From the NCBI GenBank assembly GCA_900617975.1, contig UZAE01000195.1, positions 1 to 31,002 of the forward strand: a stretch of 31,002 bases of DNA, read 5' to 3'. Numbering within the stretch: position 1 is the stretch's first letter; every line of letters begins with the position of its first letter. Origin of the DNA: Rodentolepis nana. Taxonomy: Eukaryota; Platyhelminthes; Cestoda; Cyclophyllidea; Hymenolepididae. A model generated the notes under the pieces. That model saw only the letters and a program-made list of their open reading frames with translations. It ran no database searches and had not been told where the DNA came from. Position numbers and translations under genes: made by a program. This document shows positions 9,597 through 23,800 of this stretch, in pieces.

Positions 9597-11802
9597 ATTC
9601 AACCAAATTATGTGTTGTTATTACCCAAGGTTGTCGTATTCCTTTGAACAAAATAAACACATCATTGTAATAATATATTTCAATAAAATGAATTTCTAAG
9701 AACATATGTGTGTTAAATTTATAGTAAATCAATTTTTAATTTCAATTAACTAAAAATTACATTTAAGTCACATAGGCTAGCAAACCATAACGCTGAATTA
9801 ACCATAAATTCTATACTAGATGCAACAAAAAATCTTCACTGTTTTTAAATATTGCAGTGCAAATTCGAAAGAGAAGATCATCAACAACCTAACTTTTTAC
9901 TTACTTGACAAATCCAGTTTCGTTTTTTCGAAAGTCAGTGAATTTTACCGATTTAGAATTAATTGAATTTAACGAGAATAATTGCTTGAGTCGTTGAAAT
10001 AAATCTATTTAACACATAATTTCACATTTAGTAATATTGGTGATAAGATCTAATCCAAATGAATCGAAACTTGAAGGAAATTTGAGGAAAGCGAATTATT
10101 GGAATGCACTTTCATTTTGACTGGGACAATGTCAATCGAAGTAAAGAAATAAATCAAGTCTCTCCAGGCGATTATCAAAAATCAGATGGTCAGAAAGATG
10201 TCTCATTATTTTGTAACTGAATTAATTACATTTACTAAGCTTTTCGTCGTCAGACGTCATTCATTGAGGCATTGGCTTGATGACTATTATCCGTTTAGTC
10301 ATAGGTGTACAATCATGCACACAAACCTATGAATATTGCAGTCCAGATTTTTTTGGAATAAATTATTTTTTAAATCGCAATGCTATTTGAAATCTAATGT
10401 CTAGAGCGAAAAATTTATGAAAATATATATGGGTTTTAGTATGTTCAGGTGAAAAATCTGGCTCAGCTTTACGTAAACAACAGTATTGAATATTCCTGCC
10501 CATTTTCCTTAGATGCGCGGAAGTCGATTCGAGGAAACCAATTTTTACGTCGTATAACATAAAAGTTGAAAACTAAGATTTTATATAAATTGGCTGAAGT
10601 AATTAATCCAAACATTTTTTTCACTAACAATTTTGGTAATTCAAATTCCATCTAAAAAAACAAACCACAGCATAATATTATAGAAAACCAAACGACACCC
10701 GAAGTCAAAAATTACTGGTTATTTAAGGAATTGCCCGAAGTTTCGATGTGATAATATTTTATGCTCTTGAAGGAAATAAAAACAAAAGTCTAGGTTTTCG
10801 CAAATAAATTATATCACGACATTTTTGAATATAATTAATTACTAATTCTGACTGAATAATTAACTTCAAAAAGTGTGTCGATTACATTTAGCATATTTTT
10901 AACTTACGTTTCATATTAGAATATGTATTTATAACTTTTAATCCACAACTTTCATCATTAACCTTGAAATGCAGTAAGTTGATTGGGCATTTGAAATAGT
11001 GCCTAATGAAATGGAATTCCTGAGAGCTCTGAAGTTAATAAGGTTCATTGCAGCTTCGAGGAATATTAATTCATTAAATAAGTTGAAATGCTACGGAATA
11101 TATGGGAATATTCTTTTCTAAGGGTAGGCTATGCTTCCTATTAAATGCATTTTATAAAATCTATTTTATGATAATTTTGAAACTATTTAATAATTTTTTT
11201 ATTTACTGTTCGTTATGTGATTTAAAAATTTGACGTTTTAGTTTGAAATTTTCATTGTATTGGTCAATGATATTACCAACATTCACTTATTTTATGTAAT
11301 TTTATTTCGATGATTAATTAGATTTATGATGTTTAATATAGGTGATTCTTTTCCCCGTTTCTGTAATGATCAAAAATAAAAATATGCTTAATTTTTCTTC
11401 CATTCGAGATATGTGTTCTTCATAAATATAGTTATATCTCTAGTAATTAATGGTTGATCAATTTATCTATTTATGCTCACATTTTCTGTAAAACAGGTAC
11501 AATATCTTTCTTTACCATTTCGGTATATCTTAACGATAAAAATATATATCGACTTTCATCAAGCACTAGTTCTGAACATATTTGGCGACTGTTGTCTCCC
11601 TACGGCTTTCTCCTTTCCTTTACCACCTGCAAGAATTTGTTTGTCACATGGTTTGAGGATTTTATTACTGTATGTTAATACCTATCATATCCAGCCCATT
11701 TAAAGAGCAAAACACTTTTATTAGTGATTATTTACTCTTTGGCAGAGTTGCTAAGTTCTGAAGCTAATCTATAAGTTTTCCATTCTCCAGACATAGATAA
11801 AA
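9597..11802. other. Divergent intergenic/5' region of IFT52 and TEAD
   Basis: 2.2 kb of AT-rich DNA separates the IFT52 start codon (minus) and the TEAD start codon (plus). It should hold both promoters and any 5' untranslated exons. Two overlapping short open frames around 11454-11703 show no family resemblance and are probably chance or leader sequence. No tRNA, repeat family or clear core-promoter motif was identified. Confidence 0.6.
11776..11790 (+). promoter_or_regulatory. Strong 3' splice acceptor just before the TEAD start codon
   Basis: A pyrimidine-rich tract (GTTTTCCATTCTCCAG) ends 12 bp before the ATG at 11803. Either a 5' untranslated intron ends here or a spliced leader is added in trans, which flatworms are known to do. 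The upstream exon or leader gene is not visible in the window. Confidence 0.5.
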
Positions 11803-14800
11803 ATGTTTCAGACAAAATCCGGTATTCAGCAATCTCAATCCACAGGCAATTCCCGAATGCCTCCCTCGACTCTTTCATCTCAGATTCCCCTTTCTCTCAC
11901 CTCAACTTCTGCAGGAGTTATTCCTTCTCCCTTCGACTACCCGCAGATGGTCCATGGTTTCAGATCTCCCCCTCCTCCGCCTTCACAATCTTCATCACAT
12001 TTGAAAGACACAACCTCTCAAAACCTGAATCCATCATCTGGTCTCTCATCTGCCTACAACATGGCTGCTGCTCTCTTTTCCGCATCATCTATGCGTCAAT
12101 TTGGTGGACCTCAGAACGCAAATGCTGGTCAAAAACGGCCGGCTGGTATCTCTCCCAATACAGGAATGCCCCATTTGAGTGAAAAAAGTCCTGGAATAGC
12201 CGGGGGGAGTGAATGTGGTGGTACCACGACCTCTCAATCAGACGATGCGGATGGAGAAGGTGGCGGTGGCTGTGAAAGTGGCGGTGGAAATGAGGCGGAT
12301 GGTGTCTGGTCCACTGAAATTGAACAGTACTTTCAGGAAGCACTGGAACTCTATCCACCTTGTGGTAGAAGAAAAATCATTCTGGCGGAAGAAGGGAAGA
12401 TGTATGGTGAGTGATATTTGACTTTAAATGTAGATTTAGTTTTATTCAAATGTTAGGGGATAATTTGAATGCCTTTCCGTGTTGCCTTTAAAAGAGTCTG
12501 ATGTTTTTGTTCGATAACTTCGTTAGTACGCACACTTCTCAAGTTTAAGTAAATGCTATAAATTGGTTTAATTAGCAGTAAGTTAATAATTAAAGTTCAT
12601 GAATAAGAAGCATAACGTAAAATTTAATGAAATAAAAGTTCAATACTTTTCAAACCCTTCATGTTTTGTAAATTATCTCAGTTACTTTTATAGTTTAATA
12701 AATAAGCTATGTAATATTTTATTTAAAGAAGAATTTACAGTTCATATCTTTTGGTTCCCACCAAAAAATTGTTTTCAATTGAATTCCGACATATTTATGC
12801 ACGGATAAATCAATAAAATTTACTGTTTATCGTGTACCACTTATTCTATAATGTTTATTAGTCTGTTTGTTCAAACCGTCCAATCAGAAATTCAAGCTAG
12901 TTTTGAAATGTATAATCGATAATTTGGCATTTACTGTAGAGTAATGACATGTTTAAGCTCGAAGCAAGAAATTCTCGCACAAATCGAAATGCAACTGAAG
13001 CGTATCCTTCCCAAGATGTCATGATAAGGAGTATTCAGTGACGTTTCACTCTGTTAGAGCTCTGATTTGATGGCCTATCTATGCCAGAAAATTCTTTTTT
13101 TCGCCTTCGAATAAACAGGACTTTTACGAAATACAGCTAATTCCTTTATTTTAAAATACGTAAGTTCAGCCATGGGAGATGAATTGCAGCTATTTTTGTC
13201 ATAACTTGGTATCTGTTCAGTAATTCATTGACCTTTATTTCTAACATTTAATATTAGCAGTATTTCACAAATAAAATGTAGCGCGGTGGGCAACACCTTA
13301 TCAGGAGTTAAAGCTGTCCGAAGTGAGGCAACTGAAAATGCTGGATTGCATTGTTGTGAAAGTATTGTTTTTTTCCAAAAACTTTAATTCTTTTGTTTTT
13401 TTTTCCTACTTCGAAAACAAAGGTTATGTTAGCTTTAAGGTTAAAAATCTATTTGAGCAATTAATTGCATGTCCAACACCCACGCACTTTATTCCCCCCC
13501 CCACCATAGTGATATGAGAAAAGGGCTTAGTGGCTAAATCTGGCGAATTCGCTCATTTAAGACGGTGCACAATTGACCTGGAAACTTCGCACGCATTTAC
13601 CATAGAAGAACAGATTTCAACAATTCTACACCTACCCGTAATGATACACAATAGCAATCTGCAATAGTTCTATTTCATCTATTCCCAACCTTCTGGCTAC
13701 TACTACTACTACTAAGTGTATTTTAGCATTTTCTAATGCAGCGGCATGGAACTTCCCCGGCAAAACTAAAATTAATCTCGTTATGGAAAGATACGCCGTT
13801 GTGGTATTGTTTTATGCCCAATTAAGGACATTGCATTAACATGTTTATGAAATAATGGTACTAATTGCGTTCATCGCTTTTCAAGCCTGATAACTTTCTC
13901 TAGAAAGTTATGTTTTGAAATAAAAATAATGCGCAGTTAAAATCATTAGAATTTCGTGATTAACAAGTTGTTCTTACTCTTTGCTCGGATGTACTATTAG
14001 TGTTAATAATAGTAACAAAAATAGTATCACAAAATACTACGGACATTATATCGCCTGTTTCAATGTGCCCCAGTAAAGCCGCGAATGCGGATTAATTTGA
14101 GAGGCTGTAGAGTGCATGCAATATTTCCATTTTGCGTTTAAAAGATACTGCGAATTCAGAAGCGCCAATTGGCTTAACTGTTTTCTCATCTCCCCTTCTG
14201 TGCAGGAATTCACAAATGTTTCTTTAAAGCACCGGTCATTTTCGGTACGTTATTAGAAGTGCGCGAACAAATAACCGAAACTGACAGATACGTTACATTA
14301 ATAACGAAATTTGTCTTTGTAATAAATGTACGCTAAAGGTTTAAAACATGTATTTTTAAAAAAAGATTGTGTGACTTATGCAAATGCTCTCTCTCTCTCT
14401 CTTTTATATTAGTTTTTTTTGTAAAACTCTAAATATTAACTTGGAAGGTAGACAAAAGAATAAATAAATAAAAGTGGATTAAAAATATGCTATCGTGTTC
14501 ACTTTATCAAAAGTGGAATGGCGATTTTCGTATCTTACTACAACTTAATGATTAATCCAACCCGATCCAGGGAAGTAATAATTTTTTTACTAAAAAGGAT
14601 TTCCTCTCCAGAATTTTTTGTCAGTACTTTACTATTATTGTCAATAAAACTGGTATTTTCCAGATTGGAAGCATGATTTGCTTGTGAATACGCGGAATAA
14701 TAGTCCAGTGAGAGGGAGAAAGTGGGAGAAATATGTTCAAGTTTGGGGCGAGGTGGGGGGGGGGAGGGAGGGAGGGTGGGGACAATTTATTTCAACCTCT

Positions 14801-17800
14801 ATTGGCTCTGAAAGGACCACTTCTTTCTTAGAAGGGTTAATTAATCAAAATATTTTTGATCTCAGTTAATATGATTTGACCCCTAATTTCTCCGTTGGTT
14901 AATGCCGGCATTTGATTTAGCTTCTTAATAAGTTAATTTACGTAGTCACATCACATTGATTCACATTCATTCACAGCAACTTTTCATTCTATTTCATAAA
15001 CCCTTCTCAAATCGTCCCGTTTCCATTTTCTTGAGCATACGCATTCTACCCTAAGGGCGTCATTTGACCTTTCAAAGACAGACAGGTATTTTGCACATTT
15101 AGGCCATGGTCTTTCAATCTCTTTCAACATCGGTATTTTAAATATTTAATTCTGCTGAGGAATATACATTTTTATGCTCTACTATTTAATTTTCTGAATA
15201 AAAATTTGTTTAAACGTTTGGAATGCGCTTAGATGCCATAGATACCATAAGCGCTTTAAAACTTGAATGGGGAAAAGGTATATTTGCGAGTTCCATTTGT
15301 AATACCGTCTCTAATTAGTCATATATTATCCCAACGGTTGGCCACCCAAGTAAATGGAAATGCATCGATGAAAATTGCTTCTCGTGAGGGCTGAATTTAT
15401 CAACGACTTTGAGTGGGCATACCTATCCTTATAATATTTTTACATATACTAATGAATTAGCATAGACAAAGGTGCAGTTTAGCTTTTATGGGTATTCCAG
15501 GCAATTTATTTCTTACGTGATTGCTTACTCAACGTAGAAACGTCATGTGATCCACTTTCATTGTTCTTCTTATCACTTCACTTGAAGCAAGATCAAGTTA
15601 TTAGCAAAATTGCAGGTTAGATGTGTTAAATTTGATTTGTATAGTGCAGGCTACTCAATTACCTGCATATATATATTTTTGTTGTCGATCTATGAAAACA
15701 CATTAATTAAAAACTCGTCTTATTAAAGTAGATGTGCGGGTGAGTACAAGTAGTCAATACGGTTTTTAATTAATCATAGTATAGTCTCACATGAAAATTT
15801 CATGAAGAGAGATGCAAGAAGAAAAGGAATAAAATGTTTCGGTAACCCGAACAGAATTCATAAAATCTTGAAAAAGAGATTTCATTCTACGGGGAAGCAT
15901 TTTTTCGCTGCAGTACCATGACATCCTCTTAAGTAGGGTTGAATTCCACAACTCCACGTTACAGCCCAACGAGGTGACCATTCAGCACCATAATCTATCA
16001 GTGCATATAAAAAGTCAATGCTTAATTGATCTTTAGGGGACAAGTCTTAGATACTCTTCCAATTAGTATATCTAGAATTATGTTACTGATGGCGAAACTC
16101 AATGCTACTAATTGATAAACTAGCAGGTGTTTGTAAGCTAGTTCGGTGAAATAAACGAATGTTTGAGTAAATTTAATCGTACCATTTAAATCAAGTACGA
16201 TTGCGCTGTTTGTGTGTTGGCCTTTATTTATTGATAGGAATTCTTTTCTTAAAAAGAAGATTGTTTTCCACATTATGGGTAAAGCTACTTTAACACTACC
16301 ACGTGCATTGTGAATGCGTTTTTGGAAATGAGCTTAGTATAAGCATTTAAAGCAAAAATTGCATGTGTTAGCCTCAACAAGAAGGCTTCTATTAGCTTAT
16401 TATGCACATCTTCTAAGTTGGCAAACTTTAATGCCAATGCGATAAGTGAAGTCTTCCTCCAAGGGCGCAATATAGGTGACAGGAAATAAACCGCAATGTT
16501 GCCATAATCTGTATTGAGCGGTTAGGGTTGATTAGGCGGAAACTGAATAACAATGAAATTGTAATTGATCTGTGTGTAATGTTCATTTTGGCCAATTTGT
16601 ATGACTCTTTTTTGTTCAGTAGAGTTTCTTACTAGGATAGCCCAGAGGTCTTGATCAATTGAGCTTACCTTAAATAAATTCAAGTGAGCTCTTTTGTGTT
16701 TGGAAGTCATCTGTCTGCTCGTGGGCTATTACTAATATGTTGACCTGATAATTGATTGAATTTAAGATAAGAAGTGGCAAAATGAGTAATCAAATTAGAC
16801 AATTGGACAATTAATATTGACTATCGTTGGGATGCTCGTTTTGTCGCCCAAACAGGGTAAAATTAATGCGCCTTGTATTTTGGAAGTTGAAACAATAAGA
16901 ACTGTACAACTAGGATTACCAAAGGTAAACTAGTTAGAATTCAATTACTTCTCTTCATTTCTTTTGTCATTTCTCCTCTATCGATCATTTAAATGCTCGT
17001 TGTTCTCCGATTTAATTTGATCCTCATGATAATTTGTCTTTGCTTGAATTCTAATAAAGCAAGGGAACTACGAAAAAGCGACTGAAGAATTGCATGATTG
17101 TGTAGGTTTCATACGTATGGCAGAAATTTTCAAGAGTTAAATGATAGAAATTGGGAACTCGCAAAACTACCTGTAAATCAATCAGTTAGGCAAATGGGGT
17201 GTTTGTTTTGCCTGTAGCCTGAACTGGAGAGAAGAGATCCCAGAAAATCTTAATAAATTCCCGAGAGAAGAAGGTATCTATATATATGTGTGTGTATGTA
17301 CGTTGCCTCGATTCAGACCTCGAAAAGTTACATCAGAATTTCTGAGTGCGCATGTATACACGCCATGGAAGGTGTTTTTGGGAAAGAGAGGGAAATGAAT
17401 CATCCACATCTATTTCCTTATATTCTACATGCATGCACTCTGCCTTTCAGTCCTGAAGGGAGACCAGCTTAGTGTGATTAACGCTCGTTTAGCTAGATCG
17501 ACAATTTATGATGTGCTTAAATGACTTTTCCAGCGATAATCAATTTTCTTAGATTTCTGTTATGCCTGAGACATGATAATTTTACCAAAATAACGAACAT
17601 TTGCAGATCTTTAAGCCTACCTTAAAAAGTGATTATAGCACGATTGTATTCAGATTCTGCTTGAATTAGTGTTGGATATATTAGGTAGCGTAAAATAATA
17701 TTTTCTTTATAATATTTGTGAACAGGATAATCTAATTTAGATGCGTAATTTGATAAGGTCATTTGCAATATCACCAATGCAATTTTGTTGTAACAAATCA

Positions 17801-20800
17801 TTCTCATTGAGCATACATTGTATGCATTCATATGGTAGGATTCGTTAAAACTATTAAATTTTGAAATTAACGTATTGCTACTCACCTGATTTAGCCCATT
17901 TGAAAGGAAATGTTTGCAGGGGATTTAGAAATTTAAGGCAAAATTGCTTCAGATGTTGGTGTGTGATTTTAGATACTAGGTAGCGTTACTTTTATTAAAA
18001 TTTTGGCCTTAGAGACTGATGAACCGAAATGTTGCATCAGTTTCTGACATTAAAAAGAACTGATTTCTGATAAGTAATTATGAGAAAACTCTAAAGCTAT
18101 TAAAACGTAACAGAAAGTGAAAATCCCATTTCCCTTTTTTATTGTGAGAATGAAACGTGACCATTTATGCTTTCATTATATTACTTTATTGTAACCATGA
18201 ATTTATGCCTCATTTACGAAATTTAACCCTCGAAGTATTCTGAAACAGAAATTCGTGGTAACTCGGCAAAAGATATAAGCAATACGCGCATTAATACTGG
18301 CGTTCAAACACCCGTTTCTTCAAATATTCTAAAGAATGTTTCAATGTGTCATACTGACTATAATATGTCCAACCAAATGATATCATTTTTCGATTAATTA
18401 TCCAATCAAATTCACTTTTTTCCTGTCTCAATGCCAATTGCATCTAGATTTTCTAATACTTAGCAGCTATCGCTAATGATCACCTAATTAAAATTACTCA
18501 CCTAGCTATATACTGAGTTAAATGAATATTTATAAAAAATAAAAATCTGGTAAAAAAATATATAGTGAATAATTCGTTCTCGAAAGTTTCACTTCATCCT
18601 CATGCCAAGCTATCTAACCTATTCCCAATTAATATTAAAAAATAATTATCAATTAAAAAAAACGAATTCAATAATAACTATGATATGACAAAGCCGTTTT
18701 TCACAAGTGTTATTAATAAATGGTGTCCGAGGATGATTGTGACCTTTGTGTTCAGCGACTCAATTATCGATTTTTTCAATCACAATATAAAATTTCATTC
18801 CATAAATTTTAAGTTCATTTCATCTTGCTAGAAATTATTAGTTACCATGAGGTTATTTTTCAGTAAACATATTATGTTTTAATTTCAATTTATTTAAATT
18901 TAATAAAGTCTTGAGCGATGAATGCGTAAATATTTTGATCTAAAATTAGTCCCTCAATCTTTGCTTGCTTTTAAATGGTCGGTTAAATTGAAATTAAATA
19001 TTTCAATGCCTGTAGCAAAAGGTTTTTGAATAGTTGCAGTAGTTTGCTCTCAACAATTATTCATACACTGTTCTTCTGCTTAGTTACCATTTGTGCAGCA
19101 ATTTATTCGTGGCAGAGTCAAAGGTTGTTAGCTTTGACAGAACTCATATGAGTCGTTAGAGTCGAGTTCTTTCTTGTTCACCTCACTCATTTGTCTTAAT
19201 GGTGATTTCTTCAGCAATCACACCATGTAACAGTTCTTTATGAAACTGAAAACGTAGATCTTCATAGGCGAGCATTTGAGTCATTTTTTTACTGAACTGT
19301 GTTCCGAACTGTGCTTTTAGCCTCAATATGGTAACTCTGGAAAATGCTAATTTTCCATCGATAGAATCCTTAGCGCAGAAAGTTCGAAACAGGAATCCTC
19401 TTAAGTCGGAAAATTAGAATAGAGAGCGCTGAACTATATCCATGTACCAGGGCGCATACACTCAGAACCACCATCTATTTTAGCATTTTCAGTCCCTTCA
19501 ACATGTTAGGATGCTTAATTACAGACTAAAATGAGTGCAGAATTGAAATGTTACTTATTTGGGTTTTAATCAGAGCTAATTGTAGACAGATTGAAACTAC
19601 CTTACTGTTAGAATTTGAATTCTATAATTGAAAGTTCTCTACCTCGATTTAATGCTAAATGCAATTTCTGTCGAACAAAATGTGGGCCTCGTTTTCCCTT
19701 TAAAATTTTTGAAGAAGATGCTTGAAATTTGACAGTATAAGCAATTACTAATGTGAAAATTCGTTCAAAAAATATATTTTTAGATACTAGTCAGGCAATT
19801 CTTGATACCCAGTAAAATCGATTTCGGATATAATTATCTTTAGTAATTTAGCAGATATCGGATTCTTAAAACAATTATTAGGTTAGTCAAATCTCAATTT
19901 AAAACACAAGGTTCTAAATTAATGAAAAAATGCATAAAAATAATGAATAGTTGATATTGTGGAGTGATAACCATTCAACAAAAGGATAATATTCGTGGTT
20001 TCCATACCATAGTGAACCTCTAGTCTTGAGTTTAGCATGACAGCCTGGTAGCATAAATTTAATCGCATATACCCAAAATGAACCATCACCCATTCTGCTC
20101 TGGAAAAACTGCTGTTCGAATTTCATATATGTGCCAATAATTTGGTACTTTGCAAAACGTTTTGACTTCTGATGATCCCTCAGTAGTACAGTACTTTGGT
20201 AGAATTTTGTTTTAAATTAAGTATTAAATAAGGGCACATCAATATTGAAAGTTCATATTTTAGCAACCCTTTAAACCCCTAAACATTAGTTACGAGTACC
20301 AAAGAGCATACATTTGCTTATCCGGAAGTATTAAAATGATGAGTTTGTTAATATTATATATTTTGGGGCCAAAAAGTGCCTTCTAGGATAGTTTTGCTCT
20401 ATTTACGACCTTGGAAATATTGTGCTGAAAGGCAATTTAAAATAATGCCAAAATTGTTGACTACAACGAATTACTGCAAATTCATAGTGGAAGAGTGGTA
20501 GGTAGAGGATGGATTCTTAAACAAGTTGTAGGCGCGCGCACATACACGTCCTTCCAAAATGCCATCTTTGCTGCCATTTGGCAATTAAAACACGGAAAGG
20601 TGAGGGAAATGCCAAAGTCTTTCGTCCGCTCCTTTCCACTTCTGCCTTATCCTCCATCATCTCCTCCTCCTCCTCCACTTCCTCCACCACTTTACAGTTG
20701 GTGCTACTTTAATGGTTCCTTTTATGCACCCATCGATGCGCTAGCAATAATGACCAATTTTATGTTATGCTTAAATAAAAAATTTCAATATTTAATTGTA

Positions 20801-23800
20801 AAGGCCACAGTTAAGTCTCACTTCCCCCTTTTCGTGAGTTTTCTTCAAGTCGGTATTTCCAAAAAAACGCGGTTCCGTTTTTACTAAGTAGTGCGCCGTT
20901 TAATGAATGCTGTTTTATACATCCAACATTTAAACAAGTTGATTAAAAAGTAACGCACGAGCTTATTAATTGGTGGACAATTTAAGTGCCTTTTAAATAG
21001 TGAATATTGGTGTTATTCAAATAGAATTTTCTTCACGTAAAGCTGAAGAAAACAACTTGAGTCGAAGGAGTGTTGTTTAAAATATTGTTTTTTGTTATTT
21101 ATCAATTTACAGTGAAAAAATCTTTTTTCATTTGACCGCTTACTTAGCTTATTGCTTTAATGGGTCAAGGCCATGTGAAGTATTTACAAATTGGCTAAAT
21201 ATGAGAAATGTCTGGCCGATAATAATTCCGAATTCGTCCAATAAAAGGTGACTGATTGGAGAAGTTAGTGAAATGGTAGCTTCTCATGGGCGCAAGGTCG
21301 CAATCGAAATTGTTTTGTCAGGCCAAAAAGTTCCTTAGCTCGTTGGTGCTTTGATTTTGTATGGGTAGCCTTTCAGTTTCCCAACGCCACTTGTGACCCA
21401 AAACAATGTTTAATTGGTAGAATGGATCTATTAACTTTTAATATCGCCTTCAAGACGAAGGCCTCACAGTTGGATGTTGAACGTCGTATTTCGCAAAGGA
21501 ATCGTCTGAACTATCGTTTATTATGTTATCAAGAAGCCTAATCGTGCGTTGTTAAGGTTTCAACAAAACAGTAACCAATAGGGAAATTGGGTGTAAAGTG
21601 TTTTAAGGCTTTATTTTATTATCTCCACTATTGAAGAAGCCTCGCTGTTCCAGCTAAAGATGATATGAATTTTTGCAATATGCATCCTTAATTGTTGGGG
21701 ATTCCAAGTGGACTATTGGCGTTTCCGAATCAAAGCTTGATAGCTCATTTGCCGAGTCTAGTCACTAATCAGTAGAAGATGGGAGGTTCTGTCGCTGCAG
21801 TCGTCATCCTTTGCTTGATAAGTGGATAATTTTTCACAATTTTCCGCACTCTCTTGGTCTACGCGAGGCTATGTCATTTGGCAAATAGGGCTAGACTTAT
21901 ATGTGCATTGATGTGTCTTTCCCAGTGCAAGTTGCCATTTTAGCAAAAAAGTGGCTGGGAGAGGTGTCCTAATTCTTCCTCTCTCTTTGTTGACTTTAAC
22001 TCGTCCACCAACCCAGTTAGGGGGCATACACTTAAGGTCAGTTTTGTGAAGGAGGAAAATTGTTAAGATTACACTATGCGCTTCGGACATAATGACAGAA
22101 ATGCTGCAAATGTAATAGCAAGAACTATTGGCGCTCTTCACAAATACTATTCGTACTGATCGAGTTAGTGAATGACTGAGTGCATTGTTTACTTTTATGG
22201 TGAGGGTTAAAGACATTTTAGAAATTTTAATTTTCAAACAGACCTTTCACTACTTCGGATATATGGCAAATCGAGGAACACAAAACGAATGTTCCATTCA
22301 CTCAATTTCGAATTTAACAATTTAGATTAACTATTTAAATTGTCAAATCTGGGAGCGTTTGAAAAACGCTTCTTGTCCCGAAAATAATGATTGTTATAGT
22401 TTTTTTAATTTATACGGGAGAATAAACAATTCTCCTTTAATTGAATGAAGTTGCATTGAAAGATAATGACTTATCGATTTATTATGAGTATCAGCATTGA
22501 AACCTTTAAATTGACTCTAGTTAAGTATCATATGCTGTAGCAGCCAGAGTTAAAAATTTTGAATAAGCACACGATTTACTCTATAATTATTGATTACTAG
22601 AAATTCTTACTACTAAGGTTATAACTCTAGCAAATGGAGAGTTTTAAAGAAATATTAGGGAAAATGCTTTGTCATTTTTTCTTTTCAAATATTTGCATTG
22701 CTTATTTTAAGATAATATATATGTTATTTCCAAATCCTTTTCTTTATCAAACTAGTATTGTTAGGAAAACTGGTATTAGATCTTAGTGATGTTGGCTATT
22801 GCAAATACGGATTAATATTTTTAAAAGTCTGTTAACTTAAAAGTTTACACCCTGGAAATCGGTTTGAGATTAAGTAGAATTCGACTAACAAGGTTAGATT
22901 TTGTTACCTCTTAGGAAGATAAAGTTTTTTAAAGGAGATCGAAATGAGAAATAATTGTTTTTAGTGGATTCTGAACTGACGATATTTTGACAGTTTTATA
23001 ACAAAAACATCCCTCTTTTCTAACATTTTTAAGCCCAATTTACAGATCTTTTAAATGCTTCATCTCATCTCTAATACGCCTTAACCACATTTCCTCAGCC
23101 ATCTAGTTACCATGTCGCAAATACACACAGGCAAATAGAATTAGAATCCATCAGCATCATATTTTCTAGAATTCATTTCGGCATATGCCAACAAGGAATT
23201 TGACTCTCATGCCTATATATACTCACCGAGCTCATCTTGCCTCATTGTTGACCCACACAAATTAGCGATGACATACAAACAAGAGCAAAAACAGAAAACA
23301 AGTGCACACCCCAGGCAGGAATGTACCGGGTTCACAATGCCAGGCATATGCGAATAAGCTTATTTGCGCGAGGGTGCTTTCATATGTCAGTCATTGTTGC
23401 GTGCTAGTTATTAAAGCATCACGTTCTCTCTATCATTGTACACTCTATGAATTCGACGCACGCGAGGTCAAGAAAGATGTGCGTTGGATTGACTTGTTCA
23501 AATAATCCTGTCTGACTTCTACCTTGAAGGAGTTGTAAACATCTTGCTTTAGCGAGATTGTGTCTGCCTGAGTATCTCAGATATGAAAATTGGGTCAAGG
23601 TAGATCAATTTCTCATATGATACAGAAAAAAGTAACAATTTTGTGGTTGGTTCTTGAATTTCTTGTGAAAAGTTCTATTGAAAAAGGCATCTCAAATTAA
23701 CGTATGCCTAATGAAACCTACATCAAAATCGAATTTTAATTTTGCTTATATGCGCGATCTTCTTAACTCTTCTCCAAAAATAAATCATGCGACGTTTCTT

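Noticed and set aside
10101..10106. GGAATG, an M-CAT core that TEAD itself could bind, upstream of TEAD
   Set aside because: A six-base match occurs often by chance, and no cluster of such sites is seen.
11454..11703. Two overlapping open frames upstream of TEAD
   Set aside because: Neither shows a known motif or clear exon borders. They may be leader sequence or chance.
12089..12358. Histidine-rich 89-codon open frame on the minus strand
   Set aside because: It is the antisense shadow of the TEAD exon 1 low-complexity coding sequence.
13494..13502. C9 homopolymer run
   Set aside because: Simple low-complexity sequence; the open frame across it at 13323-13517 has no family resemblance.
20495..20887. 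A 130-codon open frame on the plus strand with a proline run
   Set aside because: The proline run comes from a simple triplet repeat, no protein family is recognisable, and it lies inside TEAD intron 1. Likely chance.
21869..22237. A 122-codon open frame on the minus strand
   Set aside because: No recognisable motif, no supporting splice sites or neighbouring exons, and a composition like that of the surrounding intron.
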